The position numbers were made by a program, and so were the translations under genes. The notes under the pieces were generated by a model that was not told the origin of the DNA, did not search any database, and saw only the letters and a program-made list of their open reading frames with translations. A DNA stretch of 64,000 bases. Origin: Mucilaginibacter sp. cycad4 (lineage in GTDB: Bacteria > Bacteroidota > Bacteroidia > Sphingobacteriales > Sphingobacteriaceae). The stretch covers positions 5,952,001-6,016,000 of the forward strand of contig NZ_CP139559.1 in assembly GCF_034263275.1 (NCBI RefSeq). The letters are read 5' to 3'. This document shows positions 43,908 through 53,296 of this stretch, piece by piece (the stretch's first letter is position 1; every line of letters starts with the position of its first letter).

Positions 43908-44767
43908 GGTTGTATTTTGGTAAATAACATTAAGGTATTGTCGGATGGATCTTTATCCTGTAGTATACGTTTACCGGCATCTTTAAAACCAGCCTGCTCT
44001 ATAATTGCTGCCCATTCATCTGCCGGTTTAAAGTTCTTGAAGTCTTTAGCTTCAAACTCCCAGGTCTCGTTCAATCCAACATTAAACACGGTATGCACCA
44101 GGGATACAAAGGTGGCCATCTCGGGCGTTTTAACATTATGATCGCGGATAACAAATGAACCGCCGGGCCGCAGGATGCGGTTAATTGATTTTACAAACCC
44201 ATCCAGTTTAGCTATCGGGCAATGGTGTAAACCAATATAGCAGGTAACCACCTCCAGGCTGGCATCGGGGATAATTGAACTGCTAATGGGGGCATAACCA
44301 TTAATATCCACGAAAGCGCCCAGCTTACCTAACTGACCGCGTTCCATAATATCGCCCGGTGAATTGGTTGGAGCCAGGTCATTTATCAAATATATCGGCC
44401 CGGTAACGTTGGTTTCTTTCCGCAGCTGACTGATATAACGGCCCGTAGAACCAATCTCGGCATAACCGTCGATCTGTTTTATACCGCCCAATAATTCCAG
44501 CGTTTGCCGGGTAATCTCTTTCTTTTGTTTTTTAAGTGCCGGTAAGGCATAGGTTAGTTCCGATAAGAACGGCTTGATGCTTTTCAGCTTGCTTTGTACC
44601 GATTTATAGATTTCCTCATCCGTTTTGCGTGCAGCGGTTTCTTCTTTTATTAGGTGATGGAATTTATCTTCGGGATACAAATGGAATATCACCTGCAAAA
44701 ATCGGTAAAAATCGTCGCTCCATTTGGTATCATTAAATACGGCTTTAAATTCGGATGTATTAGCCAT
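43904..44767 (-). CDS. class I SAM-dependent methyltransferase
   Basis: 287 residues. The SAM-binding region is recognisable as IDGYAEIGSTGRYISQL (motif I, with an E-I-G-S-T-G loop), followed by an acidic DLAP segment, LEVVTCYIGLHH (motif IV-like), and RPGGSFVIRDHN (post-motif). A ~80-residue helical N-terminal extension precedes the fold. Overlaps of 8 bp with the FAD oxidoreductase upstream and 4 bp with the membrane protein downstream imply coupled translation. The substrate is not predictable. Confidence 0.8.
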   Translation of the reverse strand: MANTSEFKAVFNDTKWSDDFYRFLQVIFHLYPEDKFHHLIKEETAARKTDEEIYKSVQSKLKSIKPFLSELTYALPALKKQKKEITRQTLELLGGIKQIDGYAEIGSTGRYISQLRKETNVTGPIYLINDLAPTNSPGDIMERGQLGKLGAFVDINGYAPISSSIIPDASLEVVTCYIGLHHCPIAKLDGFVKSINRILRPGGSFVIRDHNVKTPEMATFVSLVHTVFNVGLNETWEFEAKDFKNFKPADEWAAIIEQAGFKDAGKRILQDKDPSDNTLMLFTKIQP

Positions 44768-46532
44768 TGCTTTGTGGTTTTAACGGTTTATAATAAGTAT
44801 CCCAAAAAATGTTCTTAAATTTATAATCAGGATCAAGCTTGGTTTTTAAGTCGAATAACTTTTGCGCGTTGGGATAAGCTTTATGAAACTGTTCGGCGGT
44901 TGGATGTACCTGGTAAGGTAAGTAATAAGCACCGTTTACAGCTGCAACCGCATCCGCCAGTTCACGTGTCCAAACAGCCACAGCATGTTTAGATGCTGGG
45001 TCTGTGCGTTGCTTATAATAAACTACAAAAGCAAATACCTCTTCCCGTGCCCAGGCCAGGTAGGTTCCCGGATCGGCTTTGGCATGGCGGATAGAGACAT
45101 TTAACACATTTACATTAAACCGGATAAATATTTCGGCCATGGCCTGTTCAAACTCCTCAAAACGATCAACCGGTACAAAGTATTCCAACAATACATAAGT
45201 GCTATTGATGCGTGATTTAGGCTCCAGTTCGGCAACATCATAACCAGCTTCGTAGTTGCGCCAGTGGATCTTTTCCCCCCTAAACAATAAAGGGTCAATC
45301 ACAAACTCCCGGTACGGCTTACCCAGCGGCCTTTCTGTAAAAGCCCATAGGAAATACCGCTCCAGTGGATAAGATTCTTTTAACGGCATCAGGCGGGTTT
45401 TAACTGTCGGTTTTTCGGTGGTTTCTATCCAGCTTACAGCTCGTAAACGCGTATATTTTGGTGGGTAAATATCCCCGTTATGGAAAACTACCTGTGGATT
45501 ATCGCGTATGGTTTTGAAGAAGTAATCCTTATATTCTTCAACTTTCATTTTTTTATCAATTCGCTTAATGGCCAGATTATCGGCTAACTCGAGCTCAGCC
45601 TGAACGATAATGCCAATGCCATTATATCCGCCAACGGCGCCAAAGAATATTTCCGGGTTTTCTGTATGGGTAGCATGCACTAACGAGCCATCGGCTAATA
45701 CAACATCAATTGAACGTACTGATAAAACAACCGGTCCCATACCCATATATCGCCCATGTGCATTAACACTCAATGCGCCACCTACTGTAAAGTTGGCATA
45801 GGTTTGCATAATTTTGATGCTCAGATCATATTCATCAATATATTGCTGAATATCGCACCAGCGGATACCCGTTTGCACTTTAATGAGCTTCTCTGTTGCC
45901 GAGAACTCCAGTACCTTATTCATTCCGCGCATATCAATATGCAAACTATGCGGGCTTGCTGTTTGCCCACCCATGCTAAAACGACCGCCGCCTACAGAGA
46001 TAGCTCCTGCAGCGTTTTTTACTATTTCGCAGGTTTCCCCGACCGAAGCTGGACGCTCAATTTTACTAACCAATACGGGATTCAGCCGGGTTACGTCGTC
46101 AATAATACGCTCATCTGTTTTAAGGTGGGGAATCTCTTTACCTTCGTCATTTTTTAAATAATCTGGCGCCGCTCCCGGTACCGGGCCATATTGATTCGTC
46201 GTATAATTCCCTTTCTTGAAACCTAATCGCCAGAATAACCATAACGGCCCAAGCACGGGTATTAAAACAGCAAACAGCCAATAGCCTGAATAGCCCTGAT
46301 CATGCAGGCGCTTAATGGAAGTAGCCATAATGATCCAGAATAATAAAGGATAAAGTATAAACGTAGCACCCTCACCTATGGCAAATAATAACAAATTATA
46401 GAGCACATAAAAAGTACACCAGTAAAACAGCGAAGCCAGCCAAAAAACTCCTTTCGATAAGCGGCCGTTAAAAGTGAATAGCAGATAGGTTACAGGTAGT
46501 TTTTGTTTCAGGCGCATGGATGGTCTTGGCAA
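44760..46532 (-). CDS. DUF805 - FAD-linked oxidase fusion protein
   Basis: 590 residues. The first ~120 form a DUF805-type membrane domain (FNGRLSKGVFWLASLFYW, several hydrophobic helices, KRLHDQGYSGYW), a short linker follows, then a FAD-binding PCMH domain (AISVGGGRFSMGGQT, GALSVNAHGRYMGMGPV) and a C-terminal sugar-lactone-oxidase-like part (FNVNVLNVSIRHAKADP, YLPYQVHPTAEQFHKAYP). Relatives oxidise aldonolactones or reduce sterol double bonds, and membrane anchoring by DUF805 is unusual. First gene of a tightly overlapping three-gene operon with a methyltransferase and a membrane protein. A small-lipid or sugar substrate is guesswork. Confidence 0.78.
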   Translation of the reverse strand: MPRPSMRLKQKLPVTYLLFTFNGRLSKGVFWLASLFYWCTFYVLYNLLLFAIGEGATFILYPLLFWIIMATSIKRLHDQGYSGYWLFAVLIPVLGPLWLFWRLGFKKGNYTTNQYGPVPGAAPDYLKNDEGKEIPHLKTDERIIDDVTRLNPVLVSKIERPASVGETCEIVKNAAGAISVGGGRFSMGGQTASPHSLHIDMRGMNKVLEFSATEKLIKVQTGIRWCDIQQYIDEYDLSIKIMQTYANFTVGGALSVNAHGRYMGMGPVVLSVRSIDVVLADGSLVHATHTENPEIFFGAVGGYNGIGIIVQAELELADNLAIKRIDKKMKVEEYKDYFFKTIRDNPQVVFHNGDIYPPKYTRLRAVSWIETTEKPTVKTRLMPLKESYPLERYFLWAFTERPLGKPYREFVIDPLLFRGEKIHWRNYEAGYDVAELEPKSRINSTYVLLEYFVPVDRFEEFEQAMAEIFIRFNVNVLNVSIRHAKADPGTYLAWAREEVFAFVVYYKQRTDPASKHAVAVWTRELADAVAAVNGAYYLPYQVHPTAEQFHKAYPNAQKLFDLKTKLDPDYKFKNIFWDTYYKPLKPQSNG

Positions 46533-46766
46533 TGCGCTAATATATCATTACTTTCAATTATAATTATAGCCGCTTATATAAATGTAACATGATACCCAGA
46601 GGTAAATTATATATCAGCTATCAGCATTTAATTGCGGAAGCTTATTGTCTTACAGATCACCCCAATCCACTTTTTTAAAAAAATATCATCAACAGCAATG
46701 AGGGTAAAATGCTTCAGGCGTGTTTAAGAGACAAATTTTAATAATCGTCTTAACAACACAAATGCT

Positions 46767-47702
46767 ATGAAAGCAACATCCCTGATCTATCTTGTCATCT
46801 TTTTGATTTCGTTTAAATTTACTGCAGGCGCCCAGCAAAAAATGGCAACCAATACTGATTCTGTATTTAAGCCCAAAATCGGATCATTCGATGCCGGTTA
46901 CTCCTACTCGCCGTTTACCGTTAAAAATAAAAAAATGAGCATCAGGCAAGTGAATGCTTCGCTTAACGTGCCGCTTATAAATAATTTCAGTGACGGAAAG
47001 CTTGATTTTTTGCTTGCCGGCGTTAGTTACAGCGGGCTTACCTTATCCGGTATGGGGAAAACGTTTGGCGGTAATGATTTTTATTCTATTTCGGTGCCCA
47101 TCACTTTTCAAAAATCGTTTTCTGCAAAGTATGCGCTGCTGGTATCAGCAATCCCCACTTTATCATCCGACCTGAAAGATGTTTCGGGCGAAGACATGTT
47201 ATACTCAGGCTTTGCCATGCTCAAGATCCGCAAGTCGAAAAACTTTTCCTACGCTATTGGTGCGGGTTATTCACGGCAGTTTTTTGGTACGATTCTGCTC
47301 CCGGTTATTGGGATAGAGTGGCAGATCAGCGAAAAACTAAGCTTTAGCGGCACGCTGCCCGTTTCCGAAAAATTAAAGTACCAGCTCAACGATAAAAGTA
47401 TCATCGGCTTCAGCAGCGATTTTGGTATTGGCGGAGGATCATATCGCCTATCGAAGAAAACGGGATCCAATTATTTACAGGTTCAGCAGTATAAAAACAC
47501 ACTCTTTTACAATTATCAGCTGGCAAAAAACTTTTCGGTACAAATAAGTGGCGGTTACAATTTTGTACAGAAGCTTGACCTTTATAATAAAGATCAAAAA
47601 GTTAACTGGGCACCATTTAATGACCTGAACAAACGTGTTCCACTGACCGAATTAAAAAAGACCGGCTTTACCGTCGAATCGGGGATCAGCTACCGGTTTT
47701 AG
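46767..47702 (+). CDS. DUF6268-type outer-membrane beta-barrel protein
   Basis: 311 residues: signal peptide ending near TAGAQ, then alternating amphipathic strands (GYSYSPFTVKNKKMSIRQ, FSGTLPVSEKLKYQL, SGGYNFVQKLDLY) ending in ESGISYRF, the typical aromatic barrel C-terminus. This pattern fits the DUF6268 barrel family of Bacteroidota. Function of the family is not established. The downstream small gene follows after 55 bp on the same strand. Confidence 0.75.
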   Translation: MKATSLIYLVIFLISFKFTAGAQQKMATNTDSVFKPKIGSFDAGYSYSPFTVKNKKMSIRQVNASLNVPLINNFSDGKLDFLLAGVSYSGLTLSGMGKTFGGNDFYSISVPITFQKSFSAKYALLVSAIPTLSSDLKDVSGEDMLYSGFAMLKIRKSKNFSYAIGAGYSRQFFGTILLPVIGIEWQISEKLSFSGTLPVSEKLKYQLNDKSIIGFSSDFGIGGGSYRLSKKTGSNYLQVQQYKNTLFYNYQLAKNFSVQISGGYNFVQKLDLYNKDQKVNWAPFNDLNKRVPLTELKKTGFTVESGISYRF

Positions 47703-47757
47703 CCCGAAGCCGGTGCAAGTATTCCTTCTCAATGTATAACATTAATCAACCGCAGCA

Positions 47758-47988
47758 ATGGAAACAACTATTAATTCAATGGTCGAGGTTTTTAAAACAA
47801 ATGTTGAGGATCCGGCGCAGGCAGCAAAATTGGTGGGCCTGCTTCAAAAACACATCACAAACAGCAGTGTAAATTTTGACCTGGAAGATTGTGATAAAGT
47901 ATTGAGGATAGAGGGCCCGGATATTTCAACGCAATTGGTTATGGGCATCCTTGACGATCATGGCTATAAGTGCCAGTTGCTCGTATAA
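47758..47988 (+). CDS. small HMA-like protein lacking CxxC
   Basis: 76 residues in a beta-alpha-beta-beta-alpha-beta pattern: VEVFKTNVEDPAQAAKLVGLLQKH, VNFDLEDCDKVLRIEG, and QLVMGILDDHGYKCQLLV. It resembles heavy-metal-associated (ferredoxin-like) domains common in Bacteroidota, but the metal-binding CxxC loop is absent, so metal binding is doubtful. Probably co-transcribed with the barrel gene. A clear terminator follows. Confidence 0.65.
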   Translation: METTINSMVEVFKTNVEDPAQAAKLVGLLQKHITNSSVNFDLEDCDKVLRIEGPDISTQLVMGILDDHGYKCQLLV

Positions 47989-48034
47989 ACATACAGCCCG
48001 GATTATAACGCTTGTATTCCTATTAGTTTGTCAA

Positions 48035-48062
48035 AGGTGCAGATTTAGCATAACCTGCACCT
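48035..48062 (+). terminator. hairpin terminator
   Basis: AGGTGCAG (48035-48042) pairs with CTGCACCT (48055-48062), 12-nt loop, then a T-run. Ends the barrel/HMA-like unit before the convergent carboxylesterase. Confidence 0.75.
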
Positions 48063-48117
48063 TTTTCTTTTCCACCCACTTACGCCGGCTTAAATAAGCC
48101 ATGAACAGTTAAGGCAA

Positions 48118-49626
48118 TTATTTCAGTACCAAGGAGGAAGAAGGGTGGGTCTTATCGTTATAAATACCGCTAAGCTGCGCCGGCCCCGAAACGGTATCAA
48201 AAACCATGATATTGTTCTCGCCGGCTACAAAATACGGCCATGGCTTATCATTAACCGGGCCCGGGGCTTTACCTTTTATAAAGTTTACCCAGGTTTGGTG
48301 TATTTGGTTAGCCAGTTTTAGTTCCGTATCATTAAAATTGTTTTGTTTGGGTAGAAACCAAACATAGCCTAATTCATCGGCATGGGTAGCGCCGGTACCA
48401 TCGCGCTTGTAATCAAAGCGGTACATCCAAACGTGGCTGCCTGCCTGCGCTAAAGTGTTGGCCAGCCGGTAGCTGTGCATCTGGTACATGTATTGGGTGA
48501 GTACTTTTAAGGCGGCGCTATCTGCATTGCCATTTTTAGCCTCAGTTTCAAAGTTTGATAAAATATAACGGTAATTATCACCAAACCATCCGTACAGCAC
48601 CGCGCTATCGGGGTGATTGAGACGTTTATCAAAACCCATGAACATTTTACTTTCAAACTTATTGGTACCGATCAGGAAACGTAATTTGTCATTTCTGTTT
48701 TTACGAATGTATTGATACGGATCCTCTAAAATAACTGAGCCGTCTATCACCGGGCCAAAATAGTTGGTACCCTGTGCCCCATTGCTGATGTTTGCCTGTG
48801 CTGCTATAAGTTTTTCGGCGGAGATTTTGAGGAGGTCGGCAGGTTTGCTAACACCCAGCTCGGTCATTAGCCGCTGCCTGATGCCTTTAGCGGTAACAGA
48901 ATCCCGGATGCATTGCACAGCACCGCTTTCTAAAATCTGCTGGTTGAAATAGCCTTTAGCCTGAGGGGTAGCCAGTAAGGCGCTGGTAAGTTTGGCCCCT
49001 GCTGATTCGCCCATTACAGTGACATTGGAAGCATCGCCGCCCATAGCCGCGATATTTTGCCTGATCCATTTTAGCGCCATGATCAGATCGAGCAGGCCAT
49101 TATTTCCTGACGATTGGTAGGTTTTGCTCACATCACCCAAATACATGAAGCCGAAAACACCAAGACGGTAATTGATGGTAACAGTAACCACGCTGTCGTC
49201 ATCGGCAAATGCATGTCCGTTCATTCCCATACCCGAGCCGCCTGTAAGTGAGCCTCCGTGGACCCATACCAGCACCGGAAGTTTGGCATCCCTTGCTGTT
49301 GTAGGTGTATATACATTCAATGTCAAACAATCTTCGCTGCCTTTTAGTCCGGCCTGGCCGCCGCCCTGTGATGCCGGGCTTCCAAATTTTTCGCATGCAA
49401 GCGTATCCTTCCATGAGGCGGTTGGCTGAGGAGGCATAAAACGCAGAGGGCCAACTGGTGGTTTGGCATACGGAATGCCTTTAAATACCAGGGTTGGCCC
49501 TTCTTCAATACCTTTTATCCATCCGCCTGATACTTTGGTTACAATTGTTTGAGCGTTTGAGTTAAAGCTGAAAACAATACCTAACAGAAAAGTGCATACC
49601 GGTATCCGGCGGATGATATTTTTCAT
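48118..49626 (-). CDS. secreted type-B carboxylesterase
   Basis: 502 residues, signal peptide ending at SNAQ. Family landmarks: FKGIPYAKPPVGPLRF near the N-terminus, EDCLTLNVYTP, the oxyanion region WVHGGSLTGGSG, the nucleophile elbow VMGESAGA, a Glu/Asp in IGTNKFESKM and the terminal His in GATHADELGYVW. The triad is therefore complete. The subtilase gene starts 14 bp upstream in the direction of transcription, so the two secreted hydrolases are probably in one operon. Substrate unknown. Confidence 0.9.
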   Translation of the reverse strand: MKNIIRRIPVCTFLLGIVFSFNSNAQTIVTKVSGGWIKGIEEGPTLVFKGIPYAKPPVGPLRFMPPQPTASWKDTLACEKFGSPASQGGGQAGLKGSEDCLTLNVYTPTTARDAKLPVLVWVHGGSLTGGSGMGMNGHAFADDDSVVTVTINYRLGVFGFMYLGDVSKTYQSSGNNGLLDLIMALKWIRQNIAAMGGDASNVTVMGESAGAKLTSALLATPQAKGYFNQQILESGAVQCIRDSVTAKGIRQRLMTELGVSKPADLLKISAEKLIAAQANISNGAQGTNYFGPVIDGSVILEDPYQYIRKNRNDKLRFLIGTNKFESKMFMGFDKRLNHPDSAVLYGWFGDNYRYILSNFETEAKNGNADSAALKVLTQYMYQMHSYRLANTLAQAGSHVWMYRFDYKRDGTGATHADELGYVWFLPKQNNFNDTELKLANQIHQTWVNFIKGKAPGPVNDKPWPYFVAGENNIMVFDTVSGPAQLSGIYNDKTHPSSSLVLK

Positions 49627-49640
49627 AAAATGGTCGATCT

Positions 49641-51239
49641 TTAATAAGTGGCAGCCAGCTGAAGCGCGTTATAAGCATTAACAACGCCGCCGGTTACACA
49701 AAGATCGGTAAACGGAACTTCTTTTTTAGTCTCGCCATCTTTAATCTCTACATTATGCGATATTTTCACTACCGATTTCATGATGATCTCCTTAACCTGT
49801 ACAGCCGTTAATTTTGGATAATATGAACGGATGAGCGCTGCCAGGCCGGTTACAACCGGTGCCGCCATACTGGTGCCATCGTGCTCGCCGTAAGTTGATT
49901 TTGGTGTGGTTGAATTGATGGCTACGCCCGGTGCAAACACATCAACACTGGTTTTGCCATAATTGGAGAAAGATGCTTTCAGCGTTTCATCGTCTTTAGG
50001 GCCCGACGCGCCAACTTCTATCCAGGCACCGGCTACGCCGCTCTTATCGTCATAAGTACGGTTAGGGACGTTCAGTTCAACTTCGGTGTTATTGTTGTCA
50101 TTACCGGCGGCATGTACCAGCAACACATCCTTGCTTAAAGCAAATTTCACAGCTTCATCAACGGCTTTTTTATTGTATGAATAACTTTTGCCGAAGCTCA
50201 TGTTGATCACCTTAGCGCCGTTAGCTGCAGCATAACGAATAGCATTTGCTACATCCTTATCGCGTTCATCGCCGGTAGGCACTGTACGTACCGACATGAT
50301 GGCTACATCATTGGCCACACCCATAATACCGAGGTTGTTGTCCCTTACCGCTCCTATGATCCCGGCAACGTGGGTGCCATGATCGGCATCCGGGCCGGTT
50401 ACGTCATTATTGCCGTAAAAACGTTCATTAGCGTTATTGTAGTTATCACCTACGGTATCCCTCGAATTGAAATTAAGGTTGAGGTGATAATCCAATTGTT
50501 CTTTGAAGTGGGTTAAGCCGCCGTTTACCTCTTTCTCCCTGAACTCGGCTACATTTTTAAACGAAGGCAGGGCGCTTTCCAGTACACGTTTAACATAAGC
50601 TTCGCCATTGTCTTTAGGCTCAAACTTTTTAATATCATCAAGGCTTGGGTTTTGGTTGCCCAACTTCGCCAGCACCCCATCAAGCAGGGTGTTAAATTTA
50701 TTGATAACAGTATATGTTTGCTGTGCTTTGGCAACCTGCTTATCCATATCGGCTTTCATGGCGCTGTATGCTTTAAAATCAGCAAGGTCTTTCCCCGTAA
50801 GTTTGGTACTGTCAACATTGGCAAAGCGGGTGTTGTTGATACGTACCAGCCGGGTAAGCTCCAGGTTATCATAATGTACATCTCCTTTGGCCGAGCCTAT
50901 AAAATCCCAGCCATGCATGTCATCGGCATAGCCGTTTTTGTCATCATCCTTTTTATTCCCGGCAGTTTCTTTCGGGTTGTTCCAGATCACATTTTTAAGG
51001 TCCTCATGGTCAACATCAATACCCCCATCAATTACGGCTACCAGCACGGTAACGTGTTTTTTACCTTTTAACAGTTCGTTGTATGCTTTTTCGGTACTGA
51101 TCCCAAATACAGAATCGGTTTTAAGATCAAGGTTTTGCCAGTTAGGTTTAGTTTTTGGAGCTTCCTGCGCATAAGTGAACACAGGTAAGCAAAGCCCGGC
51201 TACCAGCACAAGCTTTTTAAGCGGAAAATTGTTTATCAT
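49641..51239 (-). CDS. secreted S8 (subtilisin-like) serine peptidase
   Basis: 532 residues, signal peptide ending at TYAQ. The triad is in place: Asp in VAVIDGGIDVDHEDL, His in DHGTHVAGIIG and Ser in GTSMAAPVVTGLAAL. About 190 residues separate the Asp and His blocks, much more than in subtilisin, through a helical insertion typical of Bacteroidota members of the family. There is no C-terminal sorting domain, so the enzyme probably stays periplasmic or is released directly. It is placed directly upstream of the carboxylesterase. Confidence 0.92.
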   Translation of the reverse strand: MINNFPLKKLVLVAGLCLPVFTYAQEAPKTKPNWQNLDLKTDSVFGISTEKAYNELLKGKKHVTVLVAVIDGGIDVDHEDLKNVIWNNPKETAGNKKDDDKNGYADDMHGWDFIGSAKGDVHYDNLELTRLVRINNTRFANVDSTKLTGKDLADFKAYSAMKADMDKQVAKAQQTYTVINKFNTLLDGVLAKLGNQNPSLDDIKKFEPKDNGEAYVKRVLESALPSFKNVAEFREKEVNGGLTHFKEQLDYHLNLNFNSRDTVGDNYNNANERFYGNNDVTGPDADHGTHVAGIIGAVRDNNLGIMGVANDVAIMSVRTVPTGDERDKDVANAIRYAAANGAKVINMSFGKSYSYNKKAVDEAVKFALSKDVLLVHAAGNDNNNTEVELNVPNRTYDDKSGVAGAWIEVGASGPKDDETLKASFSNYGKTSVDVFAPGVAINSTTPKSTYGEHDGTSMAAPVVTGLAALIRSYYPKLTAVQVKEIIMKSVVKISHNVEIKDGETKKEVPFTDLCVTGGVVNAYNALQLAATY

Positions 51240-51338
51240 TAATACTTTCAGTAATAGTTATATATAAGTACAAAAACTCTAAAGTAGGTTTTTAATTGTA
51301 AAAAAAATATGCGGGTTTGGTGATTTTTCCTGGAGATG

Positions 51339-53084
51339 TTATTTCTCTGCCCTTACCTTTTTAACTTCCGCCGCTGTAACCAGGCTGCTGTTGTTGCCAA
51401 AATTATTGCGGATATAGGTAAGCACCGCCGCGATATCTGCATCACTTAAAAAATTATGCTTGGGCATGGCGCTGTTGTAAGGCCTGTTTTTCACCTTGAT
51501 GGGGCCATCGAGGCCGTTAAGTAATACCCTTATGGCCAGGTCTTTTTCCATAAACTTACCGCCGGTTACCCATTCCGATCCGCTGAGCGGCGGGATCATA
51601 TTACCATCGCCACGGCCATTTTTTTGATGACAGTTGGCACAATAGGTATTGTAAATTTTAGCGCCGCCTTTAAGCATCCCGGTTTGCAGGTCGTTTTTTA
51701 AAACATCGGGCAACCTGAAAGCCGGCAGTTTTTTACGAAGCTCCATTTTGGCAAGCTCGGTTTTGCCGAACCCTGCTTTATTGCCTGTGTAGGAAATCTT
51801 CCAGATCTTCCCTTCTTCCGTTTCGCTGATGTATAACGAACCATCAGGCCCCATGGCCAGCCCCATTGGCCGGTAAACAGCATCACTTACACTCACTACG
51901 GTGTTTTTTCCGGTAAATCCATCGGCAAAAATTTCCCATTGCCCAAAAGGTTTGCCGTTTTTAAAAGGCACGAAACATACAAAAAAACCGGCCTGCGGGT
52001 AAGGGGACCTGTTGGTTGAACCGTGAAAGGCGATGAAGGCGCCGTTTTTATATCTTGCCGGGAACTGATCGCCGGTATAAAAAAACAGATCATTAGGTGC
52101 CCAGTGCGCCGGGAAAGCCATGATAGGTTGAGCATACCGGGCACCATTGCCGGCTTTTACACCATTGCCGCCGTATTCGGGGTTCAGGAGTTTTTTCTTT
52201 TTAATAGGATCATAATAATAGTAAGGCCAGCCTACATCCGTGCCTTTTTTTACTTTAATAAACTCTTCGGCGGGCAGTACGGCGCTTTGCCAGGCGCTGA
52301 ATATTTTAGGAAACTGTAAACGCAGGTCATCCCGGCCGTGAGCAACAACGTACAGGCAATTGTCGGCAGTGTTCCAATCCATAGCCACTATACTGCGCAT
52401 GCCGGTAGCATAACGGATCCCATCAGCCTGTACCTGGTTAGGTTTAGCCTCATCAAACTGCCAGATGCCTCCGTATTGCTTTAATAACGGGCAGCCCTTG
52501 ATTCCCTTTGAGCCTGGAACCCTGTTTTGCTCCTGGCAGGCGTTTGAGGGTGCGCCGAAGGCTACATACATATGTCCGGCATTGTCAAAGGCCAGCGGCT
52601 TAGCATCGTGCTCGTGCGGGGCAGTAGCATCATGCAAAATCAATTCGAGCGGTGCATCGGGCACCAATGTTTGCGGATTTAATTTTGTCCGATAAACGTT
52701 GGTCTCCGAACTAAAATACAGGTAACCTTTATGTACCCGCATACCTGTACCATAGGGGCCTTTATCTTCATAATTGGCAAACTTTTTAATGATATCGGCC
52801 CGGCCGTCGCCATTGGTATCACGCAAGGCAACATTGCCTCCGATAGAATCAGGGAAGCGGAGCTTTACGTAAACATCACCGTTAGTGTTCACCGCTATAT
52901 GCCGCGCACGCCCTTCCAGGCTGTCAACCACCACTACCGCTTTAAATTTGCCGGGCAGGAATAAGCCGCCGTTGGTGGTATCTTTTGCCGGCGGCATGAT
53001 TTTCTTCCCGATATCTTTAAAGCTGGTTACAGACAGTGCGCACAGGATCAGCAAAATGCCAATCGCAATTGTTTTGTTTTTCAT
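51339..53084 (-). CDS. sorbosone/glucose-dehydrogenase-like protein fused to cytochrome c
   Basis: ATG 53084 gives 581 residues with a signal segment (TIAIGILLILCALSVTSF). The first ~430 residues form a beta-propeller of the soluble PQQ-dependent sugar dehydrogenase type (RHIAVNTNGDVYVKLR, ATGMRSIVAMDWN, VYRPMGLAMGPDGSLYISE). The last ~100 form a c-type cytochrome with the haem motif CANCH and a distal Met region (MPKHNFLSDADIAAVLTYIR). It should oxidise a sugar or related alcohol in the periplasm and pass electrons to its own haem. An upstream in-frame ATG at 53120 is less likely. Confidence 0.87.
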   Translation of the reverse strand: MKNKTIAIGILLILCALSVTSFKDIGKKIMPPAKDTTNGGLFLPGKFKAVVVVDSLEGRARHIAVNTNGDVYVKLRFPDSIGGNVALRDTNGDGRADIIKKFANYEDKGPYGTGMRVHKGYLYFSSETNVYRTKLNPQTLVPDAPLELILHDATAPHEHDAKPLAFDNAGHMYVAFGAPSNACQEQNRVPGSKGIKGCPLLKQYGGIWQFDEAKPNQVQADGIRYATGMRSIVAMDWNTADNCLYVVAHGRDDLRLQFPKIFSAWQSAVLPAEEFIKVKKGTDVGWPYYYYDPIKKKKLLNPEYGGNGVKAGNGARYAQPIMAFPAHWAPNDLFFYTGDQFPARYKNGAFIAFHGSTNRSPYPQAGFFVCFVPFKNGKPFGQWEIFADGFTGKNTVVSVSDAVYRPMGLAMGPDGSLYISETEEGKIWKISYTGNKAGFGKTELAKMELRKKLPAFRLPDVLKNDLQTGMLKGGAKIYNTYCANCHQKNGRGDGNMIPPLSGSEWVTGGKFMEKDLAIRVLLNGLDGPIKVKNRPYNSAMPKHNFLSDADIAAVLTYIRNNFGNNSSLVTAAEVKKVRAEK

Positions 53085-53296
53085 TATTGATGCGAACAGA
53101 TTATCTAAATGCGGGATCATTGCTTAAAAAGCAACGTCCTGCTATAAAAGCAATTTAGCAGGTAAATGTTTAGGTAGGGTTCTTATTTTTTATCTGAAAC
53201 CGAGTGATAGAACTATGAATTAATGAAACACTACATTAAAAAGATAAGGTTTTGTAAATTGATATCGATTAACATTTAAATGATAAATTTGTATTT

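Noticed and set aside
45756..46161. Open frames of 92-133 codons on the + strand inside the FAD oxidase gene
   Set aside because: Antisense shadows of a long gene with intact family motifs.
50608..51174. Open frames on the + strand inside the subtilase gene
   Set aside because: Antisense shadows; the subtilase triad and signal peptide are clear on the minus strand.
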